A stretch of 64,000 bases of DNA from Chitinilyticum aquatile DSM 21506 (GCF_000430805.1 NZ_AUMS01000015.1:1-64000); one strand, 5' to 3'; numbered from the stretch's first letter, positions 37,590-48,179 are shown. Notes: generated by a model not told the origin, from the letters alone. Numbers and translations: made by a program.

Positions 37590-38396
37590 TTAGCGCTGCA
37601 GAACGGCCTCCAGCACTAATCGTGTGCCGATATAACCAAGAAAGAGAAAAGCAGAGCCTGTCAGAGTCCAGTTGGCAGCTTTGCGACCCCGCCAGCCGAA
37701 ACGATGATGGCCGAGTAATAATGTGCCCAGGATTCCCCAGGCCAGAGTCGAGAAAATTACCTTGTGGCTCAGTAATCGGACCGCGCTGGATGCTTCCCGT
37801 GATGCAATCATTCCTGAGACAAGTGCAATGCTTAGAATCAGGAATGTGCCGCTGACTGTTACGAAGAGCAGGCGTTCGAGTGTTAGTACGGGGGGGAGGT
37901 TGCGGGTGAGCGCTCCGCGTGCCGTGCTGTGCAGTTGCCTGTCACTGAATTTGATCAGGATTGCGATGCCAGTGGCGTTGATCAGCAGGGGTTGCGTCAA
38001 TAGTGCGGTTGCGAAGTGCAGTTGACTGAAAATGCCGGGGCTTGTCTGGATCTGGTGTCCGGTGGGAAGGAGTAGGCTGATTCCAAGCAGTAGTGCCGCA
38101 AAACCGGTGAGAGGGGGTTCGATGCCTTTTAGCGGTAGAAGCGGTAGAGCGGCAAAGTAAGTTGCAATGGACAGTAGTGCGGTCAGGCTGAGTGCTTCGG
38201 AGGCGCCGAAGTGCCATGGATGCAGATGGAAGGCGAGAGTGATTGCCGTCGCGTGGCAGGTCAAGGCAATAACGAGAGTTGTTGTCGCGAGGGTGTTGAA
38301 GCGAAGTGCGTGAGCTTCGGCCCTTGATATTCTGTTGAAATAAAACCAGCTCAGTAGACAGTAACCAAGCAGTGCGAGCAGTGCGAGCCAAGTCAC
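37590..38396 (-). CDS. YpjD-like inner membrane protein (CcsA/HemX fold)
   Basis: The 268-residue protein has about eight membrane helices and the histidine-bearing loops of the cytochrome c assembly CcsA / HemX family; E. coli YpjD is also next to and divergent from ffh. Function in this family is loosely defined; a role in haem handling is possible but unproven. The start is a GTG (MTWLALLALLGYCLLSWFY) about 100 bases from the ffh start. Confidence 0.82.
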   Translation of the reverse strand: MTWLALLALLGYCLLSWFYFNRISRAEAHALRFNTLATTTLVIALTCHATAITLAFHLHPWHFGASEALSLTALLSIATYFAALPLLPLKGIEPPLTGFAALLLGISLLLPTGHQIQTSPGIFSQLHFATALLTQPLLINATGIAILIKFSDRQLHSTARGALTRNLPPVLTLERLLFVTVSGTFLILSIALVSGMIASREASSAVRLLSHKVIFSTLAWGILGTLLLGHHRFGWRGRKAANWTLTGSAFLFLGYIGTRLVLEAVLQR

Positions 38397-38494
38397 GATG
38401 CTGTGCTTCAGGGTAGAATGGGATAAATAGTCTAACAGAGCAGAATTGAAACGTGGCTGCTCGTTCGAAAATCAGTTCATGACAGGACCTCTTG

Positions 38495-39838
38495 ATGTTT
38501 GAAAATCTCTCCAGCCGCCTTTCGGGGGTGGTGAAAACCCTGCGGGGGCATTCTCGTCTCACCGAGGAAAATATCCAGGACGCAATGCGCGAGGTGCGGA
38601 TGGCTCTTCTGGAGGCAGATGTGGCCTTGCCAGTGGTCAAGCAATTTGTTGCTGAGGTCAAGGAGCGTGCCCAGGGGAAGGAGGTGGTGGGCAGTCTGAC
38701 TCCGGGGCAGGCGTTCATTGGTGTGGTTTACGAGGAATTGACCCGTTTGATGGGGGCGCAGAACGACGCGCTGAATCTTGCTGCCGTGCCTCCCGCGATC
38801 GTGCTGATGGCTGGTCTTCAGGGGGCAGGCAAGACGACCACGTCGGGCAAGCTGGCCAAATTCTTGAAAGAGACGCAGAAAAAACGTGTTTTGCTGGTCT
38901 CGACGGACGTATATCGCCCCGCGGCAATCGAACAGTTGAAGACGCTGGCCGCGCAGATCGAGGTTGAGTGGTTTCCGTCTGATATTTCACAAAAGCCGGT
39001 CGATATCGCCCTGGCTGCGCTGGATTATGCCAAACGTCACTTTCATGATGTGCTGATTGTCGATACGGCGGGGCGTCTGGCGATCGATGAAGCGATGATG
39101 CAAGAAATCCAGGCGTTGCATGTTGCTGTAAAGCCTGTCGAGACGCTGTTTGTCGTTGATGCCATGCAGGGGCAGGATGCGGTAAATACCGCTCGTGCAT
39201 TTGGTGACGCGTTGCCGTTGACCGGTGTTGTGCTAACCAAAATGGATGGTGATGCGCGTGGCGGTGCAGCCCTTTCTGTTCGGCATGTGACTGGCAAGCC
39301 AATCAAATTCCTCGGTGTTGGTGAAAAGCTGGCGGGGCTTGAGCCCTTTTATCCGGATCGGCTGGCTAGTCGCATACTCGGCATGGGCGATGTACTGACC
39401 CTGATCGAGGATGTGCAGAAGACGGTTGATCAGGATGAAGCCCTGCGGATGATGAAGAAGGTCAAGTCCGGCAAGGGGTTTGATCTGGAAGACTTCAAGG
39501 CCCAGATTCAACAGATGAAGAAAATGGGCGGAATGGGCGCGCTGCTCGACAAATTGCCGGGGCAATTGAGTGCTGCGGCGAGCGGGCAGGTGACCGACAA
39601 GGCGGTTGCCCGCATTGAGGGGATCATCAACTCGATGACCCCGCAGGAGCGGCAAAAGCCCGAGTTGATCAAGGCGTCGCGCAAGCGCCGGATCGCGGCG
39701 GGGGCGGGTGTGCAGGTCCAGGAGGTGAACCGCCTGCTGAACCAGTTCGAGCAGACCCAGAAGATGATGAAGCAGTTTTCCAAGGGCGGGATGGGCAAGC
39801 TCATGCGGGGCATGAAGGGCATGCTTCCGGGGATGTGA
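38495..39838 (+). CDS. ffh: Signal recognition particle protein Ffh
   Basis: Ffh binds signal sequences and 4.5S RNA and targets proteins to the membrane via FtsY. The 447 residues comprise the N domain ([18 protein letters not shown]), the GTPase G domain ([36 protein letters not shown]) and the methionine-rich M domain ending GMKGMLPGM. The ATG at 38495 is one codon after an in-frame TTG; AGGACC is upstream. It precedes rpsP, with a stem-loop and promoter between them. Confidence 0.97.
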   Translation: MFENLSSRLSGVVKTLRGHSRLTEENIQDAMREVRMALLEADVALPVVKQFVAEVKERAQGKEVVGSLTPGQAFIGVVYEELTRLMGAQNDALNLAAVPPAIVLMAGLQGAGKTTTSGKLAKFLKETQKKRVLLVSTDVYRPAAIEQLKTLAAQIEVEWFPSDISQKPVDIALAALDYAKRHFHDVLIVDTAGRLAIDEAMMQEIQALHVAVKPVETLFVVDAMQGQDAVNTARAFGDALPLTGVVLTKMDGDARGGAALSVRHVTGKPIKFLGVGEKLAGLEPFYPDRLASRILGMGDVLTLIEDVQKTVDQDEALRMMKKVKSGKGFDLEDFKAQIQQMKKMGGMGALLDKLPGQLSAAASGQVTDKAVARIEGIINSMTPQERQKPELIKASRKRRIAAGAGVQVQEVNRLLNQFEQTQKMMKQFSKGGMGKLMRGMKGMLPGM

Positions 39839-39849
39839 TGCAATTGCGA

Positions 39850-39899
39850 CAGGAGGTTGCTGCGCTCCGCTTGCCTCCTGCTTTGAATTCGCGGATAAT
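39850..39899 (+). promoter_or_regulatory. rpsP promoter with overlapping inverted repeat
   Basis: TTGCCT (39871-39876) and GATAAT (39894-39899) are 17 bases apart, followed by CGCGGGTTT. The -35 box lies in one arm of a 7-bp inverted repeat (CAGGAGG 39850-39856 with CCTCCTG 39874-39880) just after ffh. The start near 39906 gives a 33-base leader. Confidence 0.65.
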
Positions 39900-39938
39900 C
39901 GCGGGTTTCGTGCAAACCTGAATACTGGATTTTCAGCT

Positions 39939-40184
39939 ATGGTAGTTATTCGTCTTGCTCGTGGCGGCGCAAAAGACCGTCCGTTCTACAATATCGTTGT
40001 TGCTGATTCGCGTAACCGTCGTGACGGTCGCTTTATCGAGCGCGTTGGTTTTTATAACCCGGTAGCTCCGGAAGGTACCGAGTCCCTGCGTTTTGCGCTG
40101 GACCGTGTCAGCTACTGGCAGAGCGTTGGCGCGCAGGCGTCCGACACGGTTGCCAAGCTGCTGAAAGGCTACAAGGCCGCTTGA
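39939..40184 (+). CDS. rpsP: 30S ribosomal protein S16
   Basis: S16 stabilises the 30S body during assembly. The 81 residues begin [20 protein letters not shown] and show [20 protein letters not shown], the family signature. It is first of the rpsP-rimM-trmD-rplS operon; the proposed rimM start overlaps its stop (TTGA). Confidence 0.98.
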   Translation: MVVIRLARGGAKDRPFYNIVVADSRNRRDGRFIERVGFYNPVAPEGTESLRFALDRVSYWQSVGAQASDTVAKLLKGYKAA

Positions 40185-40738
40185 GCTTTACTGTGCTGAA
40201 ATCCCAACAGCCCCGACTGAATTCCGCCGTGCCGGTGCCAGATGATCTGGTGACGATGGGCTACATCAGCGGGGCTTTTGGCATACATGGCTGGGTCAAT
40301 GTGGTGGCCGATACCGAGTATGCCGATAGCCTGTTTGATTACCAGACATGGTGGCTTGGGCGGGATGGGCAGTGGCAGGCGTATCAGCTGGATAAAGGCC
40401 AGGCGCACGCCAAGAAATTGGCCGCAAAGCTGGATGGTATTGCTGATCGCGATGTTGCGCATGCCTTGCGGGGCTGTGTCATCGCGGTGCCGCGCAGTGC
40501 GATGCCCGAATTAGGCGAAGACGAGTTCTACTGGGCCGATCTGGTCGGGATGAGCGTTGTCAACACGCGTTCGGAAGTGCTGGGAACCGTTGCCAATCTC
40601 CTGTCTACCGGCGCCAATGACGTGCTGGTTGTTCGTGACGGGCAAGACGAACGTCTGTTGCCATTTGTCAGTGCGGTTGTTCTTACTGTCGATAAGACAG
40701 AAAAGCTGATTACTGTGGACTGGGGTCTTGACTACTGA
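40181..40738 (+). CDS. rimM: Ribosome maturation factor RimM
   Basis: RimM assists 30S head maturation and binds S19. The 185-residue product has the N-terminal RimM barrel ([20 protein letters not shown]) and the C-terminal PRC-barrel domain with [20 protein letters not shown] and [18 protein letters not shown]. The start is uncertain: a TTG overlaps the rpsP stop, with AAGG upstream, and GTG codons at 40193 and 40230 are alternatives. No ATG is available before the conserved core. Confidence 0.93.
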   Translation: MSFTVLKSQQPRLNSAVPVPDDLVTMGYISGAFGIHGWVNVVADTEYADSLFDYQTWWLGRDGQWQAYQLDKGQAHAKKLAAKLDGIADRDVAHALRGCVIAVPRSAMPELGEDEFYWADLVGMSVVNTRSEVLGTVANLLSTGANDVLVVRDGQDERLLPFVSAVVLTVDKTEKLITVDWGLDY

Positions 40739-41573
40739 TTCGGCGCGTTCCTCCGAGGTGCGCAAGCTGTTTGACGTGGTGACGCTGTTTCCGGAAATGT
40801 TCGACGCGGTCACCCGTTTTGGTGTCACGCGCAGGGCTGTCGAGCTGGGAATTTTCGATCTGCAGGCATGGAATCCGCGCGATTTCACCAGCAACAATTA
40901 TCGTACTGTCGATGATCGCCCATTTGGGGGTGGTCCCGGCATGCTGATGATCCCCGAGCCGCTGGAAGCCGCGCTGGAAGCTGCAAAAAGCAGGCAGCGT
41001 GAAGTCGGACAGGCGGCCTGGACCATCTATCTGTCTCCGCAAGGGGCACAGCTTACGCATGAAAAGGTATTGGAGCTGGCCGCAAGGCCCGGTCTGGTCC
41101 TGTTGTGCGGAAGGTATGAAGGCATCGACGAGCGCGTTTTGCAGCGTCAGGTCGATGAAGAAATATCAATTGGTGACTATGTGCTATCGGGCGGCGAGCT
41201 GCCCGCCATGGTTCTGATTGATGCCATCAGCCGCCATTGGCCTGGTGTTCTGAACACCGCAGCCAGTGCGGAAGAGGATTCATTTGCGGACGGGCTGCTG
41301 GATTGCCCGCATTACACCCGTCCGGTGGAATACCGTGGCATGACGGTTCCGGAAGTACTGCTTTCGGGAAATCATGCCAATATCCGACGCTGGCGGTTAA
41401 AGCAGGCCCTGGGACGCACCTGGTTGCGTCGCCCGGACTTGCTGAAACAGCGTCCACTTAGCAAAGAAGAAGCTCGTCTTCTGGCTGAATTCAAGGCGGA
41501 GCACGGTGAAAAGACCGGCTCTCCCCAAGCCGCGGGGCAGAAGGAACAGGCATCTAATGGAGTAAAGCAATGA
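40728..41573 (+). CDS. trmD: tRNA (guanine-N1)-methyltransferase TrmD
   Basis: TrmD methylates G37 next to the anticodon, preventing frameshifts. The 281-residue protein has the SPOUT knot with [20 protein letters not shown] and [19 protein letters not shown] and the C-terminal domain ([19 protein letters not shown]). No ATG precedes the core [10 protein letters not shown]; a TTG overlapping the end of rimM by 11 bases is used here, and GTG at 40758 is an alternative. Its stop overlaps the rplS start (ATGA). Confidence 0.94.
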   Translation: MTTDSARSSEVRKLFDVVTLFPEMFDAVTRFGVTRRAVELGIFDLQAWNPRDFTSNNYRTVDDRPFGGGPGMLMIPEPLEAALEAAKSRQREVGQAAWTIYLSPQGAQLTHEKVLELAARPGLVLLCGRYEGIDERVLQRQVDEEISIGDYVLSGGELPAMVLIDAISRHWPGVLNTAASAEEDSFADGLLDCPHYTRPVEYRGMTVPEVLLSGNHANIRRWRLKQALGRTWLRRPDLLKQRPLSKEEARLLAEFKAEHGEKTGSPQAAGQKEQASNGVKQ

Positions 41574-41947
41574 ATCTGCTGCAACAACTCGAACAAGAAG
41601 AAATCGCTCGTCTGGGCAAAACCGTTCCCGCATTCGCTCCTGGTGACACCGTTGTCGTCAGCGTGAAGGTAAAGGAAGGCAACCGCGAGCGTCTGCAGGC
41701 TTACGAAGGCGTAGTTATCGCCAAGCGTAACCGTGGCCTGAACAGCTCCTTCATCGTCCGCAAGATTTCGTCCGGCACCGGTGTTGAGCGTACCTTCCAG
41801 ACTTACTCCCCGCTGGTTGCTGCTATTGAAGTGAAGCGCCGTGGTGATGTTCGTCGCGCCAAGCTGTACTACCTCCGCGATCGTTCGGGCAAGTCCGCGC
41901 GCATCAAGGAAAAGCTGCCGGCACGCAAGGCTGTTGCTGCTGCCTGA
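41570..41947 (+). CDS. rplS: 50S ribosomal protein L19
   Basis: L19 forms inter-subunit bridges. The 125 residues include [20 protein letters not shown], the [20 protein letters not shown] strand pair and [20 protein letters not shown]. The start overlaps the trmD stop, giving translational coupling. It ends the operon before a strong terminator. Confidence 0.98.
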   Translation: MNLLQQLEQEEIARLGKTVPAFAPGDTVVVSVKVKEGNRERLQAYEGVVIAKRNRGLNSSFIVRKISSGTGVERTFQTYSPLVAAIEVKRRGDVRRAKLYYLRDRSGKSARIKEKLPARKAVAAA

Positions 41948-41970
41948 TTGGCACACAGCGCTGCTGCTTG

Positions 41971-42001
41971 AAAAACGCGGACCTGAGGTCCGCGTTTTTT
42001 T
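41971..42001 (+). terminator. Intrinsic terminator after rplS
   Basis: AAAAACGCGGACC and GGTCCGCGTTTTT form a 13-bp stem with a TGA loop, running into a T-tract. Confidence 0.9.
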
Positions 42002-42062
42002 ATGCATCTTCCGGCAGATTGTCATGCTCTGCTAGCATGTGGGTCGAGTGAGGGGGCATTGA

Positions 42063-42563
42063 ATGCGGGACCTTTGGAAACTGGATCAGTATCAGGCCAT
42101 TCTGGCTGTACCGTTTGGGCGCATCGGCGTGGTGCACGATGGCAGTGGCTTGCAACGACTGGATTTTCTGCCGCCGGACACTGCGCTGCACATACAGCCG
42201 CATCCCTTGCTCGACGAACTGTGCGAGCAGCTGGAATGTTATTGGCAGGTGCCGGCATTCAGGTTTGAACTTCCATATACGCTGCAGGGTACTGCTCATC
42301 AGCTCAATGTTTGGAGGGAGATTTCTGGCATACCCAGTGGTTCTGTGCGGAGGTATGGTGATATTGCCAGAAAAATAGCCTCTGCACCGCGCGCAGTCGG
42401 GCAGGCTTGTGGTCGTAATCCTTTGCCCTTGCTGATTCCCTGCCACAGGGTGGTGGGTAGCGCCGGTGCGCTGGGCGGATTCAATTCCGGGCGCAATGGA
42501 TTTGACTGGTTACCGGTCAAGCGCTGGCTGCTGCGGCACGAGGGAGTGATTGCGGGTGAATGA
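42063..42563 (+). CDS. ogt: Methylated-DNA-protein cysteine methyltransferase
   Basis: The 166-residue protein repairs O6-alkylguanine by transferring the alkyl group to its own cysteine in the [15 protein letters not shown] motif. The RYGDIARKI helix and the upstream NPLPLLIP segment are typical. The N-terminal domain is short, as in Ogt; whether it should be called ogt or an ada-type domain is open. It overlaps the xerD start by about 8 bases, so the two may be co-transcribed. Confidence 0.92.
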   Translation: MRDLWKLDQYQAILAVPFGRIGVVHDGSGLQRLDFLPPDTALHIQPHPLLDELCEQLECYWQVPAFRFELPYTLQGTAHQLNVWREISGIPSGSVRRYGDIARKIASAPRAVGQACGRNPLPLLIPCHRVVGSAGALGGFNSGRNGFDWLPVKRWLLRHEGVIAGE

Positions 42564-43479
42564 GTTGCTTGCGGCCTGCCTCGACTCCAGTCGCCGGGAG
42601 CTTGATCTCTTTCTTGATCAGATCTGGCTGGGCGACGGACTGTCGGCCAACACGCTCAGCAGTTATCGCAACGACTTGTCGGTGTGGCTGCAATGGCTGG
42701 CGCAGGAGCGGCAGACTGACCTGCTGGGGGCGGGGCGTGATGATGTCCAGGCTTTCCTGGCACGGCAGTCGCGCGACCTGAAGGCTGCCTCGCTGGCGCG
42801 GCGCATGGCCAGCCTGCGGCGCTTTTACCGTCATCAAATCCAGTCCGGCCGATTGGCAGATGACCCGGTCGCCGAGTTGCAAGCCCCGAAACGGGTTCGG
42901 CCACTGCCTAAGGTATTGTCCGAGAAAATGGTGGCGGATCTGCTTGCCGCCCCCGATTTGTCCACCGCGGCCGGGCTGCGGGATCGCGCGATGTTCGAGC
43001 TGATGTATGCCTGCGGCCTGCGCGTCTCCGAGCTGGTGACTTTGCCGCTGGCACAGTTGCACCTGCGCGAGCAGTTCGTGCAGGTGCTGGCAGGCAAGGG
43101 CGGCAAGCAGCGCCTGATTCCGTTAGGCGAGTTTGCGGCCGAAGCGCTGGCTACATATCTGGTTGAGGGGCGGCCGGAATTGCTGGGGGGGCGCAGTGAG
43201 GCCATGCTATTTGTGAACCAGCGTGGAGAGCCACTGACCCGGCAAGGCATGTGGTACATCATCAAACAGTATGCCATCCATGCCGGCATTCCGGCGGCAA
43301 CACTGAGTCCGCATGTGCTGCGCCACGCCTTTGCCACGCATTTGCTTGCGCACGGCGCTGATTTGCGTGCTCTGCAGATGTTGCTGGGGCATTCCGACAT
43401 CAGTACGACCCAGATCTATACGCATGTAGCCCAGGCCCGCCTGAAGGGGCTGCATCGTTCGCATCATCCACGGGGTTAA
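42556..43479 (+). CDS. xerD: Site-specific recombinase XerD
   Basis: XerD with XerC resolves chromosome dimers at dif under FtsK control. The 307-residue tyrosine recombinase has an N-terminal SAM-like core-binding domain (to about 105) and a catalytic domain with Arg in [10 protein letters not shown], Lys in [10 protein letters not shown], His-x-x-Arg in [10 protein letters not shown], His in LLGHSDIS and Tyr in TTQIYTH. A GTG with GGGAG 9 bases upstream is taken as start; a TTG two codons earlier is possible. It is called XerD because the other Xer gene in this window lies in the dapF-DUF484-xerC group. Confidence 0.92.
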   Translation: MNELLAACLDSSRRELDLFLDQIWLGDGLSANTLSSYRNDLSVWLQWLAQERQTDLLGAGRDDVQAFLARQSRDLKAASLARRMASLRRFYRHQIQSGRLADDPVAELQAPKRVRPLPKVLSEKMVADLLAAPDLSTAAGLRDRAMFELMYACGLRVSELVTLPLAQLHLREQFVQVLAGKGGKQRLIPLGEFAAEALATYLVEGRPELLGGRSEAMLFVNQRGEPLTRQGMWYIIKQYAIHAGIPAATLSPHVLRHAFATHLLAHGADLRALQMLLGHSDISTTQIYTHVAQARLKGLHRSHHPRG

Positions 43480-43565
43480 TACGCGACAAATCCATTATTG
43501 CTGCGCTACCATGAGTTGAGCCTTAATTTGGGCTGACATTAAATTCACTGGATGGGGTGTTAACC

Positions 43566-44390
43566 ATGGATGCGACAGTAATCCAGAAATACCAAGATAT
43601 TGCCCTTGGCTATGTGGCCGAGTTCGGCGTCAGAATACTGGCTGCAATTGCCTTTTGGGTGATCGGCCGCTGGCTGATCCATATGGCAGTCGGTATGGTG
43701 CAGAAATCGCTGGAGCGGCAGAAAGTTGATCCGACCGTGCTCCGCTATGTCGGTTCGGTCACCGCGGTTACGCTGAATATTCTGCTGGTTATCGGCATTC
43801 TGGGCTATTTCGGCGTACAGACCACGACGTTTGCTGCCTTGATTGCCGCGGCCGGTGTCGCGATCGGGATGGCATGGTCGGGCTTGCTGGCCAATTTTGC
43901 CGCTGGCGCCTTCATGATCGTGCTGCGCCCGTTCAAGGTGGGTGATTTCGTTTCTGCTGCGGGCGTGGTCGGGACGATCAAGGAAATCGGCCTGTTCTCC
44001 ACCGTGGTCGTGACCCCCGACAACGTCGTGACCTACCTCGGCAACAACAAGATTTTTGGCGATACCATCCAGAACTTCTCGCTCAACCCCTTCCGTCGCG
44101 TTGACCTGAAGGCCCAACTGGCTGGCAGCGCCGACCACAATGCGGCTCGCGCCCTGCTGAAGGAGAAAATTGCGCTGATCCCGAATGTGCTGCCCGAACC
44201 GGCGGTCGATGTCGAGATTCTGGAGTTCAATCTGGTGGGACCGGTACTGGCTGTACGGCCTTATTGCCATAATGATCATTACTGGCAGGTCTATTTCGAC
44301 ACCAACCGCGTGATCAAGGAGGCGCTGGGCGAGGCGGGTTTCCCTGCCCCGACGCCATCACAGATCGTTACCGTGAAGCAGGCATCCTGA
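43566..44390 (+). CDS. Small-conductance mechanosensitive channel (MscS family)
   Basis: MscS channels release solutes on hypo-osmotic shock. The 274-residue protein has three N-terminal membrane helices, of which the third is the Gly/Ala-rich pore helix (AAGVAIGMAWSGLLANFAAG), then the beta domain (LRPFKVGDFVSAAGVVGTIK) and the C-terminal domain. The size is that of E. coli MscS. GGGGT lies about 8 bases before the ATG. It stands alone with its own terminator. Confidence 0.92.
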   Translation: MDATVIQKYQDIALGYVAEFGVRILAAIAFWVIGRWLIHMAVGMVQKSLERQKVDPTVLRYVGSVTAVTLNILLVIGILGYFGVQTTTFAALIAAAGVAIGMAWSGLLANFAAGAFMIVLRPFKVGDFVSAAGVVGTIKEIGLFSTVVVTPDNVVTYLGNNKIFGDTIQNFSLNPFRRVDLKAQLAGSADHNAARALLKEKIALIPNVLPEPAVDVEILEFNLVGPVLAVRPYCHNDHYWQVYFDTNRVIKEALGEAGFPAPTPSQIVTVKQAS

Positions 44391-44411
44391 TTGCCTGCAA
44401 TGGCAGAAAAG

Positions 44412-44442
44412 AAAAGGGCAGCCGGAAGGGCTGCCCTTTTCT
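44412..44442. terminator. Bidirectional terminator between mscS-like gene and clpA
   Basis: AAAAGGGCAGCC and GGCTGCCCTTTT form a 12-bp stem between two convergent genes, with A and T runs on either side. Confidence 0.88.
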
Positions 44443-44454
44443 ATACATGCATGC

Positions 44455-46728
44455 CTATAAGGCTGCAGCCATTTCTTTGCTGTGGATGTGGAGGTATACC
44501 TTGCCATCCTTGTCCAGATCGATGGTGACTTCCCCGCCATTGGCCAGCTTGCCGAACAGCAGTTCGTCGGCCAGTGCCTTGCGAATGGTGTCCTGAATCA
44601 GGCGGGCCATCGGTCGCGCCCCCATCAGCGGGTCGAATCCCTTCTCGGCCAGCATGTCTTTGAGGGCAGCGGTGAAATGGGCTTCGACCTTTTTCTCGTG
44701 CAGCTGTGCTTCCAGCTGCATCAGGAATTTGTCGACGACCTGCAGGATGATCTCGTGCGTCAGGGATGCAAACGGAATCACTGCATCGAGGCGGTTGCGG
44801 AATTCCGGTGTGAAGAGGCGCTTGATTTCCTGCATCTCATCGCCGGTTTCCTTTTTCGCCGTAAAGCCGATCGCCGGCTTGTTCAGTGCTTCCGCCCCAG
44901 CATTGGTCGTCATGACGAGCACGACATTGCGGAAATCGGATTTGCGGCCGTTGTTGTCGGTCAGCGTGCCATGATCCATGACCTGCAGCAGGATATTGAA
45001 AATGTCAGGATGGGCTTTTTCGATTTCATCCAGCAGCAGCACCGAGTAGGGGTGCTTGTTGATGGCTTCGGTCAGCAAGCCGCCCTGTTCGAAACCGACA
45101 TAGCCGGGAGGCGCGCCGATCAGGCGGCTGACCGCATGGCGCTCCATGTATTCGGACATGTCGAAACGGATCAGCTCGATTCCCATCGTGTAGGCGAGCT
45201 GTCGCGCCACCTCGGTTTTGCCGACGCCGGTCGGGCCGGAGAACAGGAAGGTACCGATCGGTTTTTGCGGGTTGCCAAGGCCGGCTCGAGCCATCTTGAT
45301 GGCGCTCGCCAGGGCCTCGATGGCCTTGTCCTGGCCGAACACGACGTTCTTCAGATCGCGTTCCAGTGTTTTCAGCGTGTTCCTGTCGTCGCTAGAGACA
45401 CTTTTCGGCGGAATACGGGCGATCTTGGCAACAATTTCCTCGATTTCCTGCTTGCCAATGGTTTTTTTCTGCTTTGAACGCGGCAGGATCTTCTGTGCCG
45501 CACCTGCTTCGTCAATCACGTCAATGGCCTTGTCGGGCAGGTGACGGTCATTGATGAACTTGGCAGAAAGCTCAGCAGCCGAATTGAGAGCCGCCGCAGT
45601 GTATTTCACGCCGTGATGACTTTCGAACTTGTCCTTCAGTCCTTTCAGGATTTCCACGGTCTGTTCGACGGTCGGCTCGACGATATCCACCTTCTGGAAG
45701 CGACGGGAGAGCGCGTTGTCCTTCTCGAAAATACCGCGGTACTCGGTGTAGGTCGTTGCGCCGATGCATTTCAGCGAGCCATTCGATAGCGCAGGCTTGA
45801 GCAGGTTGGATGCATCGAGCGTGCCGCCCGAAGCTGCTCCGGCGCCAACCAGCGTGTGAATCTCGTCGATGAAGAGGATGGCGTTGCGCTCTTCGGTCAG
45901 CTGCTTGATGACGGCTTTCAGGCGCTGTTCGAAGTCACCGCGATACTTGGTTCCGGCCAGCAGGGCGCCCATGTCGAGGGTGTAGACGGTGGCATCCGCC
46001 AGAATATCCGGCACATTGCCTTCGACCACGCGACGCGCCAGGCCCTCGGCGAGAGCGGTCTTGCCGACGCCAGCCTCACCAACGAGCAGCGGATTGTTCT
46101 TGCGGCGGCGGCACAGGATCTGGATCATCCGTTCCAGCTCCATTTCGCGGCCGATCAGCGGATCGATGCGCCCGGCAAGTGCGACATTGTTCAGGTTGAG
46201 GGTAAAGCTCTCCAGCGCGCCGCCAGCGCCTGGCTCACTCTCGCTTTCTTCCTGTGGCTCGTTGCGGTGGCTGTGCGGTGGCGGTGTATTGCTCGCCTGC
46301 TTGGCGATGCCGTGGGCGATGAAATTCACGACATCAAGCCGCGTGATGCCCTGCTGGTGCAAGAAATACACGGCATGGCTGTCTTTCTCGCCAAAAATGG
46401 CGACCAGTACATTGGCTCCGGTCACTTCCTTCTTGCCCGAGCTTTGCACGTGCAGAATGGCACGCTGGATCACGCGCTGGAAGCCGATGGTCGGCTGGGT
46501 TTCGACATCATCACTGCCGGATACCACCGGCGTGTGCTCTGCCACGAAATCGCCCAGCGCCCGTTTCAGCTCGTCCATGTTCGCGCCGCAGGCGCGCAGG
46601 ACTTCGGTGGCGGACGGGTTTTCCAGCAGGGCCAGCAGCAAGTGTTCGACCGTGATGTATTCGTGGCGCTTTTGCCGCGCCTCCATAAACGCGAGATGGA
46701 GGCTTACTTCAAGTTCCTGAGCGATCAT
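44455..46728 (-). CDS. clpA: ClpP protease ATPase subunit ClpA
   Basis: ClpA unfolds substrates for ClpP. The 757-residue protein has the N-domain repeats ([20 protein letters not shown]), AAA-1 with [16 protein letters not shown]-2 with [14 protein letters not shown] and the ClpP-binding IGF loop ([11 protein letters not shown]). GGAGGTGG stands right before the ATG. The start lies inside the end of clpS (20-base overlap), so synthesis is coupled to its adaptor. Confidence 0.97.
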   Translation of the reverse strand: MIAQELEVSLHLAFMEARQKRHEYITVEHLLLALLENPSATEVLRACGANMDELKRALGDFVAEHTPVVSGSDDVETQPTIGFQRVIQRAILHVQSSGKKEVTGANVLVAIFGEKDSHAVYFLHQQGITRLDVVNFIAHGIAKQASNTPPPHSHRNEPQEESESEPGAGGALESFTLNLNNVALAGRIDPLIGREMELERMIQILCRRRKNNPLLVGEAGVGKTALAEGLARRVVEGNVPDILADATVYTLDMGALLAGTKYRGDFEQRLKAVIKQLTEERNAILFIDEIHTLVGAGAASGGTLDASNLLKPALSNGSLKCIGATTYTEYRGIFEKDNALSRRFQKVDIVEPTVEQTVEILKGLKDKFESHHGVKYTAAALNSAAELSAKFINDRHLPDKAIDVIDEAGAAQKILPRSKQKKTIGKQEIEEIVAKIARIPPKSVSSDDRNTLKTLERDLKNVVFGQDKAIEALASAIKMARAGLGNPQKPIGTFLFSGPTGVGKTEVARQLAYTMGIELIRFDMSEYMERHAVSRLIGAPPGYVGFEQGGLLTEAINKHPYSVLLLDEIEKAHPDIFNILLQVMDHGTLTDNNGRKSDFRNVVLVMTTNAGAEALNKPAIGFTAKKETGDEMQEIKRLFTPEFRNRLDAVIPFASLTHEIILQVVDKFLMQLEAQLHEKKVEAHFTAALKDMLAEKGFDPLMGARPMARLIQDTIRKALADELLFGKLANGGEVTIDLDKDGKVYLHIHSKEMAAAL

Positions 46729-47035
46729 TTTCCACCTCCATGATGCATTGCAGCGGGTGCTGGTGCTCCCGAGCGTAATCACTTACCTGGGCGACCTTGG
46801 TGGCCGCAATGTCCTTGGGGTAGGTGCCGCAGATGCCGCGTCCTTCGGTATGGACCTGCAGCATGATGCGTGTGGCACGTTCCTCGCGGATGTTGAAGAA
46901 TTTCATCAGGACATCCACCACGAAATCCATCGGGGTGAAGTCGTCATTCAGTAGAACCACGCTCCAGAAGGGAGGGGGAGCCAGTTTGGCTCGCTGCTCC
47001 AGCAATTGGGCGTCGTGTTGCTGCTGTGTGGTCAT
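46709..47035 (-). CDS. clpS: ClpA adaptor ClpS
   Basis: ClpS delivers N-degron substrates to ClpAP. The 108-residue protein has the disordered N-terminus followed by [20 protein letters not shown], with the Asp-Asp pair and Met of the N-degron pocket, and the [19 protein letters not shown] loop. It overlaps clpA, its functional partner. It is divergent from the cold-shock gene. Confidence 0.97.
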   Translation of the reverse strand: MTTQQQHDAQLLEQRAKLAPPPFWSVVLLNDDFTPMDFVVDVLMKFFNIREERATRIMLQVHTEGRGICGTYPKDIAATKVAQVSDYAREHQHPLQCIMEVENDRSGT

Positions 47036-47251
47036 GGAGTTGTCGTGTGTTGCGTCTACCCTTCATTTTGGAGCTATGGCCGGGCTTTTCAAGCATCCAG
47101 CTGAAAACAACATAATTATCGGCAGCATTGACGTAGTGCTTGACCTTGCTCGGCCACTTCGCGTAAAAACATGACTCGAGTTTGATGTACAAGTTTCATG
47201 CAGTACCGGCTTGGACCTGTTTTGCTGGTCTTGCACACAAACCTCAAGGTT

Positions 47252-47275
47252 GGCCTGGGCGAGCCAGGCCGGTTT
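47252..47275 (+). promoter_or_regulatory. Hairpin in the leader of the cold-shock gene
   Basis: GGCCTGG (47252-47258) and CCAGGCC (47264-47270) form a perfect stem with a GCGAG loop, flanked by AACC/GGTT. It lies 30-50 bases before the start codon in the 268-base clpS-csp intergenic region. Cold-shock mRNAs commonly have structured leaders; a regulatory role here is inference. No other feature is clear in that gap. Confidence 0.4.
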
Positions 47276-47303
47276 GAATCGTTTTATTGGAAGACCAAAC
47301 AAG

Positions 47304-47507
47304 ATGGCTCTAGGTACTGTTAAGTGGTTCAATGATTCCAAAGGCTTCGGTTTCATTACTCCGGACGAAGGCGGCGACGATCTCTTCGCTCATTTCTCCG
47401 CAATCAACATGCCGGGCTTCAAAACCCTGAAGGAAGGCCAGCGCGTCTCCTTCGAAATCACGACCGGCCCCAAGGGTAAGCAAGCTGCCAATATCCAGGC
47501 TGCTTGA
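47304..47507 (+). CDS. Cold-shock protein (CspA family)
   Basis: A 67-residue single cold-shock domain that binds single-stranded RNA and DNA. RNP1 (KGFGFITP) and RNP2 (DLFAHFSAI) are intact, with the family start [18 protein letters not shown]. An upstream in-frame start would add 31 residues unlike any Csp and is rejected. It is monocistronic, between a structured leader and a terminator. Confidence 0.96.
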   Translation: MALGTVKWFNDSKGFGFITPDEGGDDLFAHFSAINMPGFKTLKEGQRVSFEITTGPKGKQAANIQAA

Positions 47508-47523
47508 GCATTTACCGCTTGTG

Positions 47524-47551
47524 AAAAACCCCGCTTCGGCGGGGTTTTTCA
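47524..47551 (+). terminator. Terminator after the cold-shock gene
   Basis: AAAAACCCCGC and GCGGGGTTTTT pair around a TTCG tetraloop. It lies between the csp gene and the convergent secreted-protein gene and can work both ways. Confidence 0.9.
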
Positions 47552-47577
47552 TTTTGGCTTACCCTATTTCAGTCATT

Positions 47578-48027
47578 TCAGTGTTTCGATGGCGGTACCT
47601 GCGGGCGTGTTTCCGGTGTTGGTCTGGGGTGGGGACGTTCGGGCCGGATGGGTGGGCGTGGTCGAGGCCGGATCGGTGTGCCAATCCAGTAATTGTCGAC
47701 AACCCCGGTTTCTGCGCTGCTATCATGGTCGTCATCGCAATCGCTGCCGGTGCAGCCAGCCTCGCTGTCACTCTGGCGGCTGCGACGCGGGTCGCTGATG
47801 GTGCCAACGGCAGGACTGTTTTCTTCAGGACCTCCTTCCGGTACCAGTGTCGGCATGGGAATGCTATTGACCGTCGTCTCGCTGCTGAATGCTTCTGCCT
47901 GGGTGCCTGCCGGGCAGCTGGAATCGGTGAAAACCAGCGAGCCATCGGCCTTGCGGCATTTGCTGACTTCGGCGGCGCTGCTGCAGGCCAGGATGGTCAG
48001 TAGCAGAATGGACAGAGAGCGCGGCAT
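47578..48027 (-). CDS. Secreted DUF4124-like protein, paralogue 1
   Basis: The 149-residue precursor has a signal peptide (MPRSLSILLLTILACSSA) followed by the short cysteine module EVSKCRKADGSLVFTDSSCP, typical of DUF4124, then a polar middle and a Pro/Arg-rich tail (RPRPRPPIRPERPHPRP). The ILAC before SSAAEV is a weak lipobox, so lipoprotein status is unclear. The gene at 48180 is a divergent paralogue with nearly the same cysteine module. Function unknown. Confidence 0.75.
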   Translation of the reverse strand: MPRSLSILLLTILACSSAAEVSKCRKADGSLVFTDSSCPAGTQAEAFSSETTVNSIPMPTLVPEGGPEENSPAVGTISDPRRSRQSDSEAGCTGSDCDDDHDSSAETGVVDNYWIGTPIRPRPRPPIRPERPHPRPTPETRPQVPPSKH

Positions 48028-48179
48028 GGCAGGGAGGCCCGGGCTGATGTTGTGTTTCCAGTGTAGTACCGGGCGCGCTATACGGAGAGGCTGATCGACA
48101 GGATGGCAGAGGCAGGGTGAGGCAGAGCGAAATGTGATCTATGCTGGAAATCAGTTCGTTATGACCAAGGAGTTCCGGC

